In this document: in pieces, positions 24,157-31,667 of the stretch
Layout: each line of letters opens with the position of its first letter
Position numbering within the stretch: position 1 is the first letter of the stretch
Source of the DNA: Gammaproteobacteria bacterium
GTDB lineage: Bacteria; Pseudomonadota; Gammaproteobacteria; GRL18
NCBI GenBank assembly: GCA_027012135.1
Contig: JALUZF010000303.1
Location: 1 to 46,663 of the forward strand
Direction of reading: 5' to 3'
DNA length: 46,663 bases
Notes under the pieces: generated by a model
Told to the model about the DNA's origin: nothing
Seen by the model: the letters and a program-made list of their open reading frames with translations, nothing else
The model's database searches: none
Program-made: the position numbers and the translations under genes

Positions 24157-25663
24157 AGAGCAGAACAGTCAGGATTTTTTAGTAGAACAGGATGAAGCTC
24201 TCGGGTTTTATTTTGACTCACTGCTATTGACTGATGAAGTGGAATTCCTGGATGATATGCAGGAATCCCCCAGTACACCTGAATCTGCCACCGAACAGCA
24301 ACAGGCGGATAGCAGCCGGGAAACACTATCTCCTGAAACAGATAATAATGATAACAGCTCTCAAAACGGGGAATCAGTTAAAGGTTTTCTGCAGGCGTCA
24401 AAAATGCGTCAACAGACACCTGGCCAGCAGGAACAGGTCACCCCTGAAAAGCTGACACAGAAACCATTTATCCAGGAAAAAGAACAGTCTGAATTCAAAC
24501 AGTCCGTAAAAAAAGATACCGATGCGCCTGTAATTGCTGCAACCAGGGCAGAGCAATCCCCCCGAACCATTACATCGGGTCCGGTTTCACCCAAACCCAG
24601 AGAAGCCGTTTCTACAGAGTCTCAGGCAACCCGATCTAAATCTGTTAAGCCAGTAAAAGCCGTTGAGCCAGTAATAGTTTTTACTGAAAAAGACAGCAAG
24701 GGAGAGGTTAAGGAAGAAGTCTTAATTCCCAGAAGCCAGCGTCTGGCCCAGAAAAATTCAGCGTATAATGTAACTGCCAAATCGGTATCAGGATCACGTC
24801 CTGTAAAACAATCTGGACGAGAAGCTGCTAGCTCTGCTCCGGCTAAAAAGCATCCGCCTCTGCAGCCCCGTTCAAAGCAGATCCAGTCCCGGGAAAAAAC
24901 TCATACTGCTGAACAGACACAGACACAGACACAGACACAAAAAGCGCCAGAAACACAGGCCAGCCCAAGGGTTACCAAAGAAGCCCCCGAACTGGACCTG
25001 AGCCTTTTTCTGCCTAAAATAAAAACCCTCAGTGATGAAGAAATCAAACAGCAGCTTCAGGCTCTGACTCAGGCGGCCGTCAGCCAGGCGCAGGTAGAAA
25101 CGGAGCTGGAAGAATTATCCCAGTATGAAAAATACAAACAGCAGACCCAGCAGGGTGATTCTGAAGCACTGATCAAAAATATCAACAATGCTCCGGACTG
25201 GGCCATTCCGGAATTTCAGGCTCTGTTATTTGCGGTGTCCGGCCTGAAACTGGCTGTCCCCCTGTCAGAATTAAATGGGATTGTAGAATGGGGGGATGAA
25301 TATATTAATGAGCTTCCGGGCCATACCTCCTGGTACCTGGGTCTGATTAATCATCTGGGAAAGAATGTTCCAGTTGTCGATACCCTGCTGCAGGTGGTAC
25401 CCAAAGAACGCTGGCCTGCAGGACACCTCGAAAAGCCTGAATTTAAGCATATTATTCTTATTGATGAAGGTCGATGGGGACTGGCCTGTGAACAGGTGCT
25501 GGAAATTATTACCTTAAAAACAGAACAGGTTAAATGGCGTTCATCACGCACCAAACGCCGCTGGCTGCTGGGTACGGTTATTGAAGAAAAATGTGCTTTA
25601 CTGGACAGTACAGAATTTGCATCTATGCTTCAAACAGGTAAAGACAGTTTAATCGCTGGTTAA
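24149..25663 (+). CDS. parP: ParP-like array localisation protein with C-terminal CheW domain
   Basis: 504 aa. Residues 1-340 are low-complexity, rich in Gln, Glu, Ser and Lys, with an in-frame (TQ)n stretch near 255-264 encoded by four ACAGAC hexamers (24913-24939). Residues 350-495 form a CheW-like/AIF domain (FQALLFAVSGLKLAVPLSELNGIVEW, WYLGLINHLGKNVPVVDTLLQVV). ParP links ParC to CheA in the polar array. The long disordered N-terminus is longer than the proline-rich region of Vibrio ParP as I recall it. A helix LSDEEIKQQLQAL lies at about 294-306. It overlaps parC by 8 nt. Confidence 0.88.
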   Translation: MSKEQNSQDFLVEQDEALGFYFDSLLLTDEVEFLDDMQESPSTPESATEQQQADSSRETLSPETDNNDNSSQNGESVKGFLQASKMRQQTPGQQEQVTPEKLTQKPFIQEKEQSEFKQSVKKDTDAPVIAATRAEQSPRTITSGPVSPKPREAVSTESQATRSKSVKPVKAVEPVIVFTEKDSKGEVKEEVLIPRSQRLAQKNSAYNVTAKSVSGSRPVKQSGREAASSAPAKKHPPLQPRSKQIQSREKTHTAEQTQTQTQTQKAPETQASPRVTKEAPELDLSLFLPKIKTLSDEEIKQQLQALTQAAVSQAQVETELEELSQYEKYKQQTQQGDSEALIKNINNAPDWAIPEFQALLFAVSGLKLAVPLSELNGIVEWGDEYINELPGHTSWYLGLINHLGKNVPVVDTLLQVVPKERWPAGHLEKPEFKHIILIDEGRWGLACEQVLEIITLKTEQVKWRSSRTKRRWLLGTVIEEKCALLDSTEFASMLQTGKDSLIAG

Positions 25664-25724
25664 TTGTTGCGGCAATATAGAAAAATAATAACTTTGAAGC
25701 TAAACTTTTTATTAAGCTTTAAAT

Positions 25725-25751
25725 TAAACTTTTAATAGTTATTGCCGATAC
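25725..25751 (+). promoter_or_regulatory. Sigma-28 promoter upstream of cheW
   Basis: TAAACTTT (25725-25732, 7/8), exactly 11 nt, then GCCGATAC (25744-25751, 7/8). It lies about 65 nt upstream of the cheW start codon in a 152-nt gap. This is the best-matched FliA promoter in the window and should give cheW and the genes behind it their own FliA-dependent transcript. Confidence 0.78.
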
Positions 25752-25815
25752 TTATACATAACAGACGCCTGCAAAATTACTTGCTTTAGATTGATAGAAG
25801 AATTGAGGACTAATC

Positions 25816-26298
25816 ATGGAATATGATTATGATGATGAACTGGCAGTTGACCCGATGACACAATGGGTTACTTTTATGCTGGATAATGAAAAATACGGTA
25901 TAAATGTTATGCAGGTCAGGGAAGTTTTGCGTGATATCGAGATTGCACCGGTTCCCGGTGCACCCACTTATGTACTGGGGATCATTAACCTGCGTGGTAA
26001 TGTGGTGACGGTAATCGACACCCGCAGCCGTTTTGGTCTGCCGGCCGTAGAAGTTAATGACGAATCCAGAGTTATTATTATTGAAACTATGGATCAGATT
26101 GTGGGTCTATTAGTAGACAGCATTGCCGAAGTGGCAGATATACCCAAATCTCAGATTGAATTAACCCCCAATGTCGGTAATGATGACAGTTCCAGATACA
26201 TTCAGGGCGTACACAGCCGTGAGGGTGAACTGTTGATCCTGGTAGCTGTAGAAAAAGTTCTTAGTGATGAAGAATGGGCTGAAATGGAAATGTACTAA
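25816..26298 (+). CDS. cheW: Chemotaxis coupling protein CheW
   Basis: 160-aa adaptor joining receptors to CheA. CheW fold throughout: QWVTFMLDNEKYGINVMQVREVLRDIEIAPVPGAPTYVLGIINLRGNVVTVIDTRSRFGLP, then IGLLVDSIAEV-type and LTPNVGNDDSSRYIQGV sequence. It ends with LSDEEWAEMEMY. Starts after GAGGAC and follows a strong sigma-28 promoter motif. Position matches polar flagellar clusters, where cheW follows parP. Confidence 0.96.
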   Translation: MEYDYDDELAVDPMTQWVTFMLDNEKYGINVMQVREVLRDIEIAPVPGAPTYVLGIINLRGNVVTVIDTRSRFGLPAVEVNDESRVIIIETMDQIVGLLVDSIAEVADIPKSQIELTPNVGNDDSSRYIQGVHSREGELLILVAVEKVLSDEEWAEMEMY

Positions 26299-26402
26299 AG
26301 CCGGGGGACCTGCCTTGGAGATCTTCAGTGCCTTCTTAACTGAATTTTGTACAGAATGTCGAACTGATTATCGGCTTCCAGTAAAAACAGAGGGAGACTA
26401 GT

Positions 26403-26687
26403 ATGGCTGCAGATTTACCTCCACTGGCACCAGTGAACCCGTCACCGCTGGTCAGGCCAAAAAGGCATTATCATGGTGAGCATCAGCAGGGTTCAAAACA
26501 CAATAAACAGTCTGAAGCTGACGAACAGGCGGAAAATTCAGAAACATTGGAGCAGAAGTTAAAACAGGAACAAAGTCAGGAAAATAGCCTGGAAAATGGC
26601 TTAGCCGTTAGTCCGAAAAGCCTTAATAATTCTGTTAATCAGGATGAGAAACATGCTACAGTACAACATCTTGATGAATATGTATAA
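26403..26687 (+). CDS. Unknown small hydrophilic protein in the chemotaxis cluster
   Basis: 94 aa, no membrane segment or signal peptide, dominated by Gln, Glu, Asn and Lys and probably disordered. The N-terminus has a proline-rich stretch, DLPPLAPVNPSPLVRPKRHYH. A plausible ribosome binding site (GGGAGA) precedes the ATG. It lies between cheW and DUF2802 in the same direction, 17 nt before the latter, so it is probably expressed. I do not recognise a family; a role as a short chemotaxis or flagellar accessory is suggested only by location. Confidence 0.65.
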   Translation: MAADLPPLAPVNPSPLVRPKRHYHGEHQQGSKHNKQSEADEQAENSETLEQKLKQEQSQENSLENGLAVSPKSLNNSVNQDEKHATVQHLDEYV

Positions 26688-26703
26688 TCCTGAATAATAA
26701 AAA

Positions 26704-27144
26704 ATGGACGTCAGTAATTTTTTCAGCAGCTTATCACCAGCCTTAATTTATATCAGCATTGCGGTTTTACTGGTGTTGTTTCTGATGTTGCTGGTTTATG
26801 TCAGTTCCCTCAACCGTTCCCTGCAGCAGTCAAAATCTGAACTTAAACAGGTCAAACAGTTTACTGCTATGCAGCAAAAGCAGCTTAAAGATCTGTCCCA
26901 TGAATTACAGGCCATGACCAGTGCGGCTTATGGTGTGGGTAAACGAATTAATCAGCTTTCGGCACAGCTCAGAGAACTGGATGATCGTCAGGAAGAATTT
27001 GATCTGAAAGAACAGGGCGCACAGTCCATGCAGCAGGCTATTGCCCTGGTACACAAAGGCGCATCCATAGAAGAATTAATGGAAACCTGTGAAATGTCCC
27101 GCGGTGAAGCTGAATTATTAATCATGGTTCACGGGCAGCGCTAA
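26704..27144 (+). CDS. DUF2802 membrane-anchored protein
   Basis: 146 aa. One N-terminal membrane helix (about 12-34, LIYISIAVLLVLFLMLLVYV), a coiled-coil segment (about 35-110, with LQQSKSELKQVKQFTAMQQKQL), and a C-terminal helix-turn-helix-like end (ALVHKGASIEELMETCEMSRGEAELLIMVHG). This is the DUF2802 arrangement, commonly the last gene after cheW in polar flagellar clusters. The molecular function is unknown. It marks the downstream boundary of the motility region; the next genes are on the other strand. Confidence 0.9.
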   Translation: MDVSNFFSSLSPALIYISIAVLLVLFLMLLVYVSSLNRSLQQSKSELKQVKQFTAMQQKQLKDLSHELQAMTSAAYGVGKRINQLSAQLRELDDRQEEFDLKEQGAQSMQQAIALVHKGASIEELMETCEMSRGEAELLIMVHGQR

Positions 27145-27173
27145 AGTCCCGGTACTCTTTCTATATTACGCTG

Positions 27174-27362
27174 CTAACGTGGTGCAATCATCATAAACAG
27201 AAAACTGAAAATAACCAGAGCGATAAAAAAATAAATAAAATTTCTCGGGGTTTTTTTCTGCCAGTCCTTACCATGAAAACGGGTGGGGGCATTGCAGACC
27301 GGACAGCTGCCCGCATCCGGTTCAATTTCATTGCCGCAATGGCTGCAATAGTGTTTTTCCAT
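27174..27362 (-). CDS. Small zinc-ribbon membrane protein
   Basis: 62 aa. An N-terminal zinc ribbon with two Cys pairs (YCSHCGNEI and SCPVCNAPT) occupies residues 6-26, and a C-terminal membrane helix (about 41-60, NFIYFFIALVIFSFLFMMI) follows. Such proteins are common and mostly uncharacterised. It is convergent with DUF2802, 29 nt away. The region upstream of its start contains a foldback element. Confidence 0.8.
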   Translation of the reverse strand: MEKHYCSHCGNEIEPDAGSCPVCNAPTRFHGKDWQKKTPRNFIYFFIALVIFSFLFMMIAPR

Positions 27363-27400
27363 AAGCTCAGTTATTATCCAGTCTGTTACTTTGTCAATAT

Positions 27401-27570
27401 GTAACTATTCAGTGTATCTGACCGTGACTGTCTACAGGTACTGAATTTCCAGGGGCGCTCAAGTACGTCCATGTATCGCTTTGTGAAAACATCCATGTTT
27501 TCAAAACCCTGTAAATCCAGTACCTGTAGCCATTCACTCTACGTTACTTTAATTAATACTGAGTAGTTAC
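27401..27570. mobile_element. Foldback/MITE-like element A
   Basis: A 170-nt noncoding segment bounded by 13-nt imperfect terminal inverted repeats (GTAACTATTCAGT at 27401-27413; ACTGAGTAGTTAC at 27558-27570; one mismatch). An internal 23-bp inverted repeat pairs 27432-27454 with 27507-27529 (two mismatches), and a central hairpin is built from GAAAACAT and ATGTTTTC. GTCAAT occurs just outside both ends (27393-27398, 27571-27576), a possible target duplication. There is no ORF. It shares CCTGTAAA and CTACGTT landmarks with element B at 29147. Confidence 0.6.
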
Positions 27571-27579
27571 GTCAATGGT

Positions 27580-28641
27580 TTAGCAGGATACTTTATGCAG
27601 ATTCAACAAAGCCAGTTCCCGCTCTAACTGCGGATAATCCAGATCCAGAAACTGGGTGTGATTAAAGGTCGTAAAACCTCCGCTGACCTCATACCAGGCA
27701 AAACCACTGCTCCAGGGGGCATCAGGATAAGTTCCCTGATGCTTTCTCGGCAGACAATACAGCTTACCGGGAATATAAATAAGATTATAACTAATATGCT
27801 GCTGATGTAAATGCTCAATAAATGACCAGCTCTCCTGCATATTATCAAATACCCGGCATTCCAGGGGATAGCTTTGGGAGCCGCCGTTGTGCTGCCAGAC
27901 CGGTTCTAAAACCGGTAAAGGGTGATCCTTGATAAACAGGTGAAAATGCAGATGATTAATGGAAGAAAACGCACCATAGGCATTATAAGCCATGCCGAGC
28001 CCCGGCAGAGTTTCGCCCAGTTGTGCGGTTAACTGCCAGATATACTGATGATAATCACGCTGCAGATACTGGGGCAGACATTTTTCAGCATCGGGCACCA
28101 GCAGAGAATGAAAGCGTGCAAAGGGAAATTTATTATAAAAAATCTGTAGTTTTCTATCGTGTAAAGTGCCGGACCAGTAGCACTCTTTCTGTAAAAAAGG
28201 CTTGTTAAAATGAAAACCGTCAGGGTTAAAGTCCAGAAAAATACCTTCAATTACATTCTGGCTCATACGGGCAGGGCGCAGGGAACGGATATGATTAAAC
28301 TGCAGTTCCCACTGGCGATTATTATGATGAACATGACGGAATTCTGTCTGGCTGATCTGTTCAATACCACCCATGGCCATCAGCTTTAAAAATACCAGAA
28401 TATCATCCGGTGCTTCAGTCAGCAGTTGCCCGTCCTGTAACAGACTGCGATATTTATCAGCCAGTTGATGGTATTTTTTCTGTAATGCCTCATTAGTATA
28501 GTCGTGCACATGCTGATCAAAACTGGCATTGGCCAGTACCAGGATAAAAACACCCAGTTCATCATAGTCCAGTAACTGCACCAGACCCTGCTCGAAAATG
28601 TGACGGAATTGTGCTTTTGAAGAAAATATTTCAGGGATCAT
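27580..28641 (-). CDS. HIT-superfamily nucleotidyl transferase/phosphorylase-like protein
   Basis: 353 aa. A HIT-type catalytic motif appears as SSINHLHFHLFIKDHP (near 229-244), with the histidine triad HLHFHL. It is preceded by NKFPFARFHSLLVPD, the strand and loop typical of Ap4A phosphorylase and GDP-hexose phosphorylase relatives. A second half with LIYIPGKLYCLPRKHQG-like sequence is consistent with the duplicated fold of GalT/GDPGP-type enzymes. The substrate cannot be read from sequence. It is a lone minus-strand gene, with the foldback element immediately downstream of its stop. Confidence 0.7.
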   Translation of the reverse strand: MIPEIFSSKAQFRHIFEQGLVQLLDYDELGVFILVLANASFDQHVHDYTNEALQKKYHQLADKYRSLLQDGQLLTEAPDDILVFLKLMAMGGIEQISQTEFRHVHHNNRQWELQFNHIRSLRPARMSQNVIEGIFLDFNPDGFHFNKPFLQKECYWSGTLHDRKLQIFYNKFPFARFHSLLVPDAEKCLPQYLQRDYHQYIWQLTAQLGETLPGLGMAYNAYGAFSSINHLHFHLFIKDHPLPVLEPVWQHNGGSQSYPLECRVFDNMQESWSFIEHLHQQHISYNLIYIPGKLYCLPRKHQGTYPDAPWSSGFAWYEVSGGFTTFNHTQFLDLDYPQLERELALLNLHKVSC

Positions 28642-28754
28642 AATGAGTCTTATTATGACCTAAGTGGTTCTGTTATTACCAGAAAATCACAGAATTATGA
28701 CTAAATAAGGGGGTATTTTTTATCTTTAGTTTATAAAATCGGCCGTTATTGTGA

Positions 28755-28782
28755 TTGTTTCGTGACATATATTAATTATAAT
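28755..28782 (+). promoter_or_regulatory. Candidate sigma-70 promoter of the bufferin locus
   Basis: A perfect TATAAT -10 box (28777-28782) lies 16 nt after TTGTTT (28755-28760), a weak -35. It is about 80 nt upstream of the precursor gene start. The weak -35 would fit an activated promoter. No extracytoplasmic sigma factor gene is adjacent. Confidence 0.45.
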
Positions 28783-28864
28783 CAATCCTAACCTGTTGCT
28801 GAAAAGGACTGGAAGTCAATATCGGCGACAGGCTTTCTTATAATTATTAACGAAGGTATAAAAT

Positions 28865-29128
28865 ATGAATACAGCAAAAAAAATCACAGGTGCAGCCGTT
28901 GCTGCCGCAGCAGCCGCTTTAATCTCGACCGGTTTTACAGCCAGTGCAGTGGCTTCTCCAGCCCAGGACGGTACGGTAAAATGCAGCGGTATTAACTCCT
29001 GTAAAGGCACCACTGCCTGTGCCACAGCCACCAACTCCTGCAAAGGCCAGAACAGCTGTAAAGGTCAGGGCTGGATTAAAGCCACTAAACAGGAATGTGC
29101 AGACAAAGGCGGTAAGGTTGTAGGCTAA
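28865..29128 (+). CDS. bufA2: BufA2-like bufferin precursor (secreted six-Cys RiPP metallophore)
   Basis: 87 aa. A long signal peptide (residues 1-31, alanine-rich, AVAS cleavage region) is followed by a cysteine-rich core with Cys at 40, 46, 52, 59, 65 and 78. The core contains three SCKG units (NSCKGTTAC, NSCKGQ, NSCKGQGW) and ends ECADKGGK. This pattern is what I know as the BufA2 bufferin family, distinct from the DUF2282 (BufA1) type. Bufferins are periplasmic copper-buffering peptides whose cysteines are modified by DUF692 enzymes. bufB and bufC lie downstream, across a 245-nt gap containing a palindrome. Confidence 0.85.
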   Translation: MNTAKKITGAAVAAAAAALISTGFTASAVASPAQDGTVKCSGINSCKGTTACATATNSCKGQNSCKGQGWIKATKQECADKGGKVVG

Positions 29129-29146
29129 TAAGCTATGACTTTTTAG

Positions 29147-29362
29147 TCCGGGTTCCCATAATCCTAAATTAATAAGTTGAACCTACTGCGAATGTCCATA
29201 GCACTGAATCTACAAGGCTTTCCAGAATATTTTGACTTCACCCGTAGGGTGACTACGAATAAAGCCAAAATAACCTGTAAAACCTTGTATCTCCAGCACT
29301 CTGATCATTCTCGCTACGTTTCAACTGATTAATTTAGGATAAGCTGTATGGGAACACCCGGA
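29147..29362. repeat. Foldback element B, long imperfect palindrome between bufA2 and bufB
   Basis: The 216-nt segment folds back on itself over nearly its full length. Arms 29161-29181 and 29320-29340 match at 20 of 21 positions. Outer segments (29147-29160 and 29346-29362) pair apart from short insertions. The middle arms (about 29200-29240 and 29265-29300) pair imperfectly, and the apex is a CACCC-GTA-GGGTG hairpin. There is no ORF and no T tract for a terminator. It could be an inserted MITE or a transcript-level attenuator or stabiliser. It resembles element A near its right arm. Confidence 0.75.
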
Positions 29363-29373
29363 ATATAAATATT

Positions 29374-30309
29374 ATGCCCAATAAAACACCACAGAAAAAA
29401 TATCCTCAGCTGGGTTTTGGCCTGGGCCTGAGAAAAGAACATTATCAGGATGTCATAGACACCCGTCCCGATGTGGACTGGTTTGAGATCCTCACCGAAA
29501 ATTATCTGGTAGAGGGCGGCAAGCCGCTCTATTTCCTGCACCAGGTCGCTGAACATTATCCTCTGGTTATGCATGGCGTATCCATGAATATCGGCAATAC
29601 CGAACCACTGGACAGGGATTACCTGACACAGGTGAAACAGCTTAAAAAATCCATCAATGCCCGCTGGCTGTCCGATCATCTATGCTGGACAGGCACCAAC
29701 GGCACCAATGCCCATGACTTACTGCCCCTGCCTTATACCGAAGAAAGTATTAACCATGTGGTAGAGCGTATTGAACAGGTTCAGGATTTTCTCGGCAGCC
29801 GCCTGTTAATTGAAAATGTGTCCAGCTATATTTCCTATAAACAGTCTGAAATGAGCGAATGGGAATTTTTAAATGAAATTGCTAAACGTTCTGACTGTCT
29901 GCTATTGCTGGATATTAATAATATTTACGTATCAGCCGTTAACCATGAATTTGACCCGCTAAACTATCTTAATGCCATTGACCCTCAACAGGTTCAGCAA
30001 TTTCACCTGGCCGGTCATAGTGATTATGGTGACTATATTATTGATACCCACGACGAACCGGTCTGCAGAGCTGTCTGGGAACTTTATGCACAAGCCGTTG
30101 AACGCTTTGGTGAAACCACCTTTATGATTGAACGGGATGCCAGTATTCCGCCTCTGGCCGAACTGCTCGATGAACTGAACTTTGCCAGAAAAATTGCTGC
30201 AGCAGTTTCTACCCAGGGTATTAACCATCCGCAGATACAGAACCTGCTGGAGAATCTTCCAATAATACAAACTTCTGCCGCTGAGGCTTCAGAAGCTGCT
30301 GCTGTGTAA
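29374..30309 (+). CDS. bufB: DUF692/MNIO multinuclear iron oxidase BufB
   Basis: 311-aa TIM-barrel MNIO enzyme that modifies cysteines of the precursor. Metal-ligand segments typical of DUF692 are present: WFEILTENY, VMHGVSMNIG, WLSDHLCWTG, LLIENVSSYI, LLLDINNIYVSAVNHEFDP, FHLAGHSDYG, DTHDEPV and MIERDAS. The family uses such His, Asp, Glu and Asn residues to hold two or three irons. The ATG at 29374 lies just past the palindrome, with a weak GGAAT ribosome site. bufC follows after 3 nt. The likely product is an oxidatively modified, copper-binding BufA2. Confidence 0.92.
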   Translation: MPNKTPQKKYPQLGFGLGLRKEHYQDVIDTRPDVDWFEILTENYLVEGGKPLYFLHQVAEHYPLVMHGVSMNIGNTEPLDRDYLTQVKQLKKSINARWLSDHLCWTGTNGTNAHDLLPLPYTEESINHVVERIEQVQDFLGSRLLIENVSSYISYKQSEMSEWEFLNEIAKRSDCLLLLDINNIYVSAVNHEFDPLNYLNAIDPQQVQQFHLAGHSDYGDYIIDTHDEPVCRAVWELYAQAVERFGETTFMIERDASIPPLAELLDELNFARKIAAAVSTQGINHPQIQNLLENLPIIQTSAAEASEAAAV

Positions 30310-30312
30310 AGG

Positions 30313-31125
30313 ATGACACCAAAAACCATTATGAACAGCAGTAAATCCCAACCAGACCTGAAAGAACTACAGCGGCAGATGCTGGCCTGGCTGAAGGCAC
30401 ATGATCCCGTAATTAAAGAATCGGTAACCGGAACCGAAAAAGTACCGGCTGATTTACGCCTGGACATTTATGCCAATGCCTACCGTTATCGTCTGATAGA
30501 AGCGCTTGAAGATACCTTTCCGGCTCTGAATACCCTGTTAGGGGATGATGATTTTTTTAATATGGGCCTGCGTTATATTGAACGTTACCCGTCACAGCAT
30601 TTTTCCCTGCGTTTTTTCGGACACCGGCTGGCTGATTTTTTAGCGGCAGAAGATGGTTTCAAAGAGCAGAAAGTACTGTCAGAAATGGCACAGTTTGAAT
30701 GGCTGCTTCGGGCAACCTTTGATGCTGCAGCACAACCGCGCCTGAGCCTGGAAGATTTGCAAAATATAGCGCCGGAACAATGGCCGGAACTGACCTTCAG
30801 TTTTCATCCCTCACTACAGCGTATCAATTTAAGCTTTAATGTCCCCCAGCTCTGGCGGGCTATTGAACAGGAGCAACCCCCCATTGATATTGTCGAGCAG
30901 GAATATCCTGCCGGCTGGGTTATCTGGCGCAGAGATCTAAGAACCTGGTACCGCTCCATGGATGTGGATGAAGCATGGGCCATGGATACTATGCAGGAAG
31001 GTGAAAACTTTGCCACTATCTGTGCTGGTGTCTGTGAATGGATAGATGAACAGCATGCCCCCACCAGGGTCGCCGGGTTTATTCAAAACTGGATTAATGA
31101 AGGCCTTATCTGCTCCGTAAAATAA
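30313..31125 (+). CDS. bufC: DUF2063 partner protein BufC
   Basis: 270 aa. The N-terminal DUF2063 domain is clear: LKELQRQMLAWLKAHD, LRLDIYANAYRYRLIEALEDTFPALNTLLGDDDFF and RYIERYPSQHFSLRFFGHRLADFL. A second domain follows (about 125-270). These proteins bind the precursor and present it to the MNIO enzyme. AAAGG abuts the first ATG, and an alternative ATG lies at 30331. It starts 3 nt after bufB. A DoxX-type membrane gene (bufD), frequent in such operons, is not seen; the operon ends here facing a convergent receiver gene. Confidence 0.9.
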   Translation: MTPKTIMNSSKSQPDLKELQRQMLAWLKAHDPVIKESVTGTEKVPADLRLDIYANAYRYRLIEALEDTFPALNTLLGDDDFFNMGLRYIERYPSQHFSLRFFGHRLADFLAAEDGFKEQKVLSEMAQFEWLLRATFDAAAQPRLSLEDLQNIAPEQWPELTFSFHPSLQRINLSFNVPQLWRAIEQEQPPIDIVEQEYPAGWVIWRRDLRTWYRSMDVDEAWAMDTMQEGENFATICAGVCEWIDEQHAPTRVAGFIQNWINEGLICSVK

Positions 31126-31301
31126 AGAATTTACAATGGAGGTGTAATTTATTGTGTTTCCTGATTAATACAGCCACATCAAGATGGCCTGTGCTCAGAA
31201 ATATATATACTTCTCTATTTAGAACCTAAAGTAGTCCGATTTCAAATAATAATTCAGGTTGTGGTTCTCTACTAACACAATCTAATCTTATTCGTTAATA
31301 A

Positions 31302-31667
31302 CTACTTTTTAATATGAGAGACTTTATTAATAAGTTCAATTAAGCTCTCTTTGTTAAATGGCTTTGAGATATAATAGCCATTGACTTGCTGGATTTTCTG
31401 CCGATAAGCAGGCAGTTCAAGTGTAGATAAAAAAATAATCGGCGTTTTATCATAGCCCAGTGTGTTCCGTATTTTGTTACTGGTTTCCAGACCATTTATT
31501 CCTGGCAGACAGATATCCATTAAAATAATGTCAGGTTCCACCAGGCATAAGTATTTTAGACAGTTTTCACCACTGCCAACAAAACTCAGCTCATATGAAT
31601 TACTGAGAAACTCTTTAATGATAAACTGATGGATTGGTTCATCATCAACTGATAGTATATGTATCAT
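31302..31667 (-). CDS. Single-domain response regulator
   Basis: 121-aa receiver domain without output domain, counted from the ATG at 31667 (AGGA 9 nt upstream), preferred to an in-frame ATG six codons earlier. It has the acidic pair SVDDEP, phosphoacceptor Asp in IILMDICLPGING, a switch Ser/Thr in IIFLSTLEL and KPF near the C-terminus. It is unlike the CheY at 17999 and is not in the chemotaxis unit. It lies 299 nt downstream of the EF-hand gene on the same strand. The partner kinase is unknown; the RstB-like kinase nearby is one possibility. Confidence 0.9.
   Translation of the reverse strand: MIHILSVDDEPIHQFIIKEFLSNSYELSFVGSGENCLKYLCLVEPDIILMDICLPGINGLETSNKIRNTLGYDKTPIIFLSTLELPAYRQKIQQVNGYYISKPFNKESLIELINKVSHIKK

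Noticed and set aside
24913-24939. ACAGAC hexamers as a CRISPR or mobile-element signal
   Set aside because: They are contiguous, without spacers, and in frame within parP; a coding microsatellite explains them.
26368-26375. TTATCGGC, a GCCGATAA box on the minus strand
   Set aside because: No matching -35 at the right distance, and no minus-strand gene begins downstream of it.
27447-27462. GCGCTCAAG in element A as another heptamer array
   Set aside because: Only one CGCTCAA unit is present, which is expected by chance.
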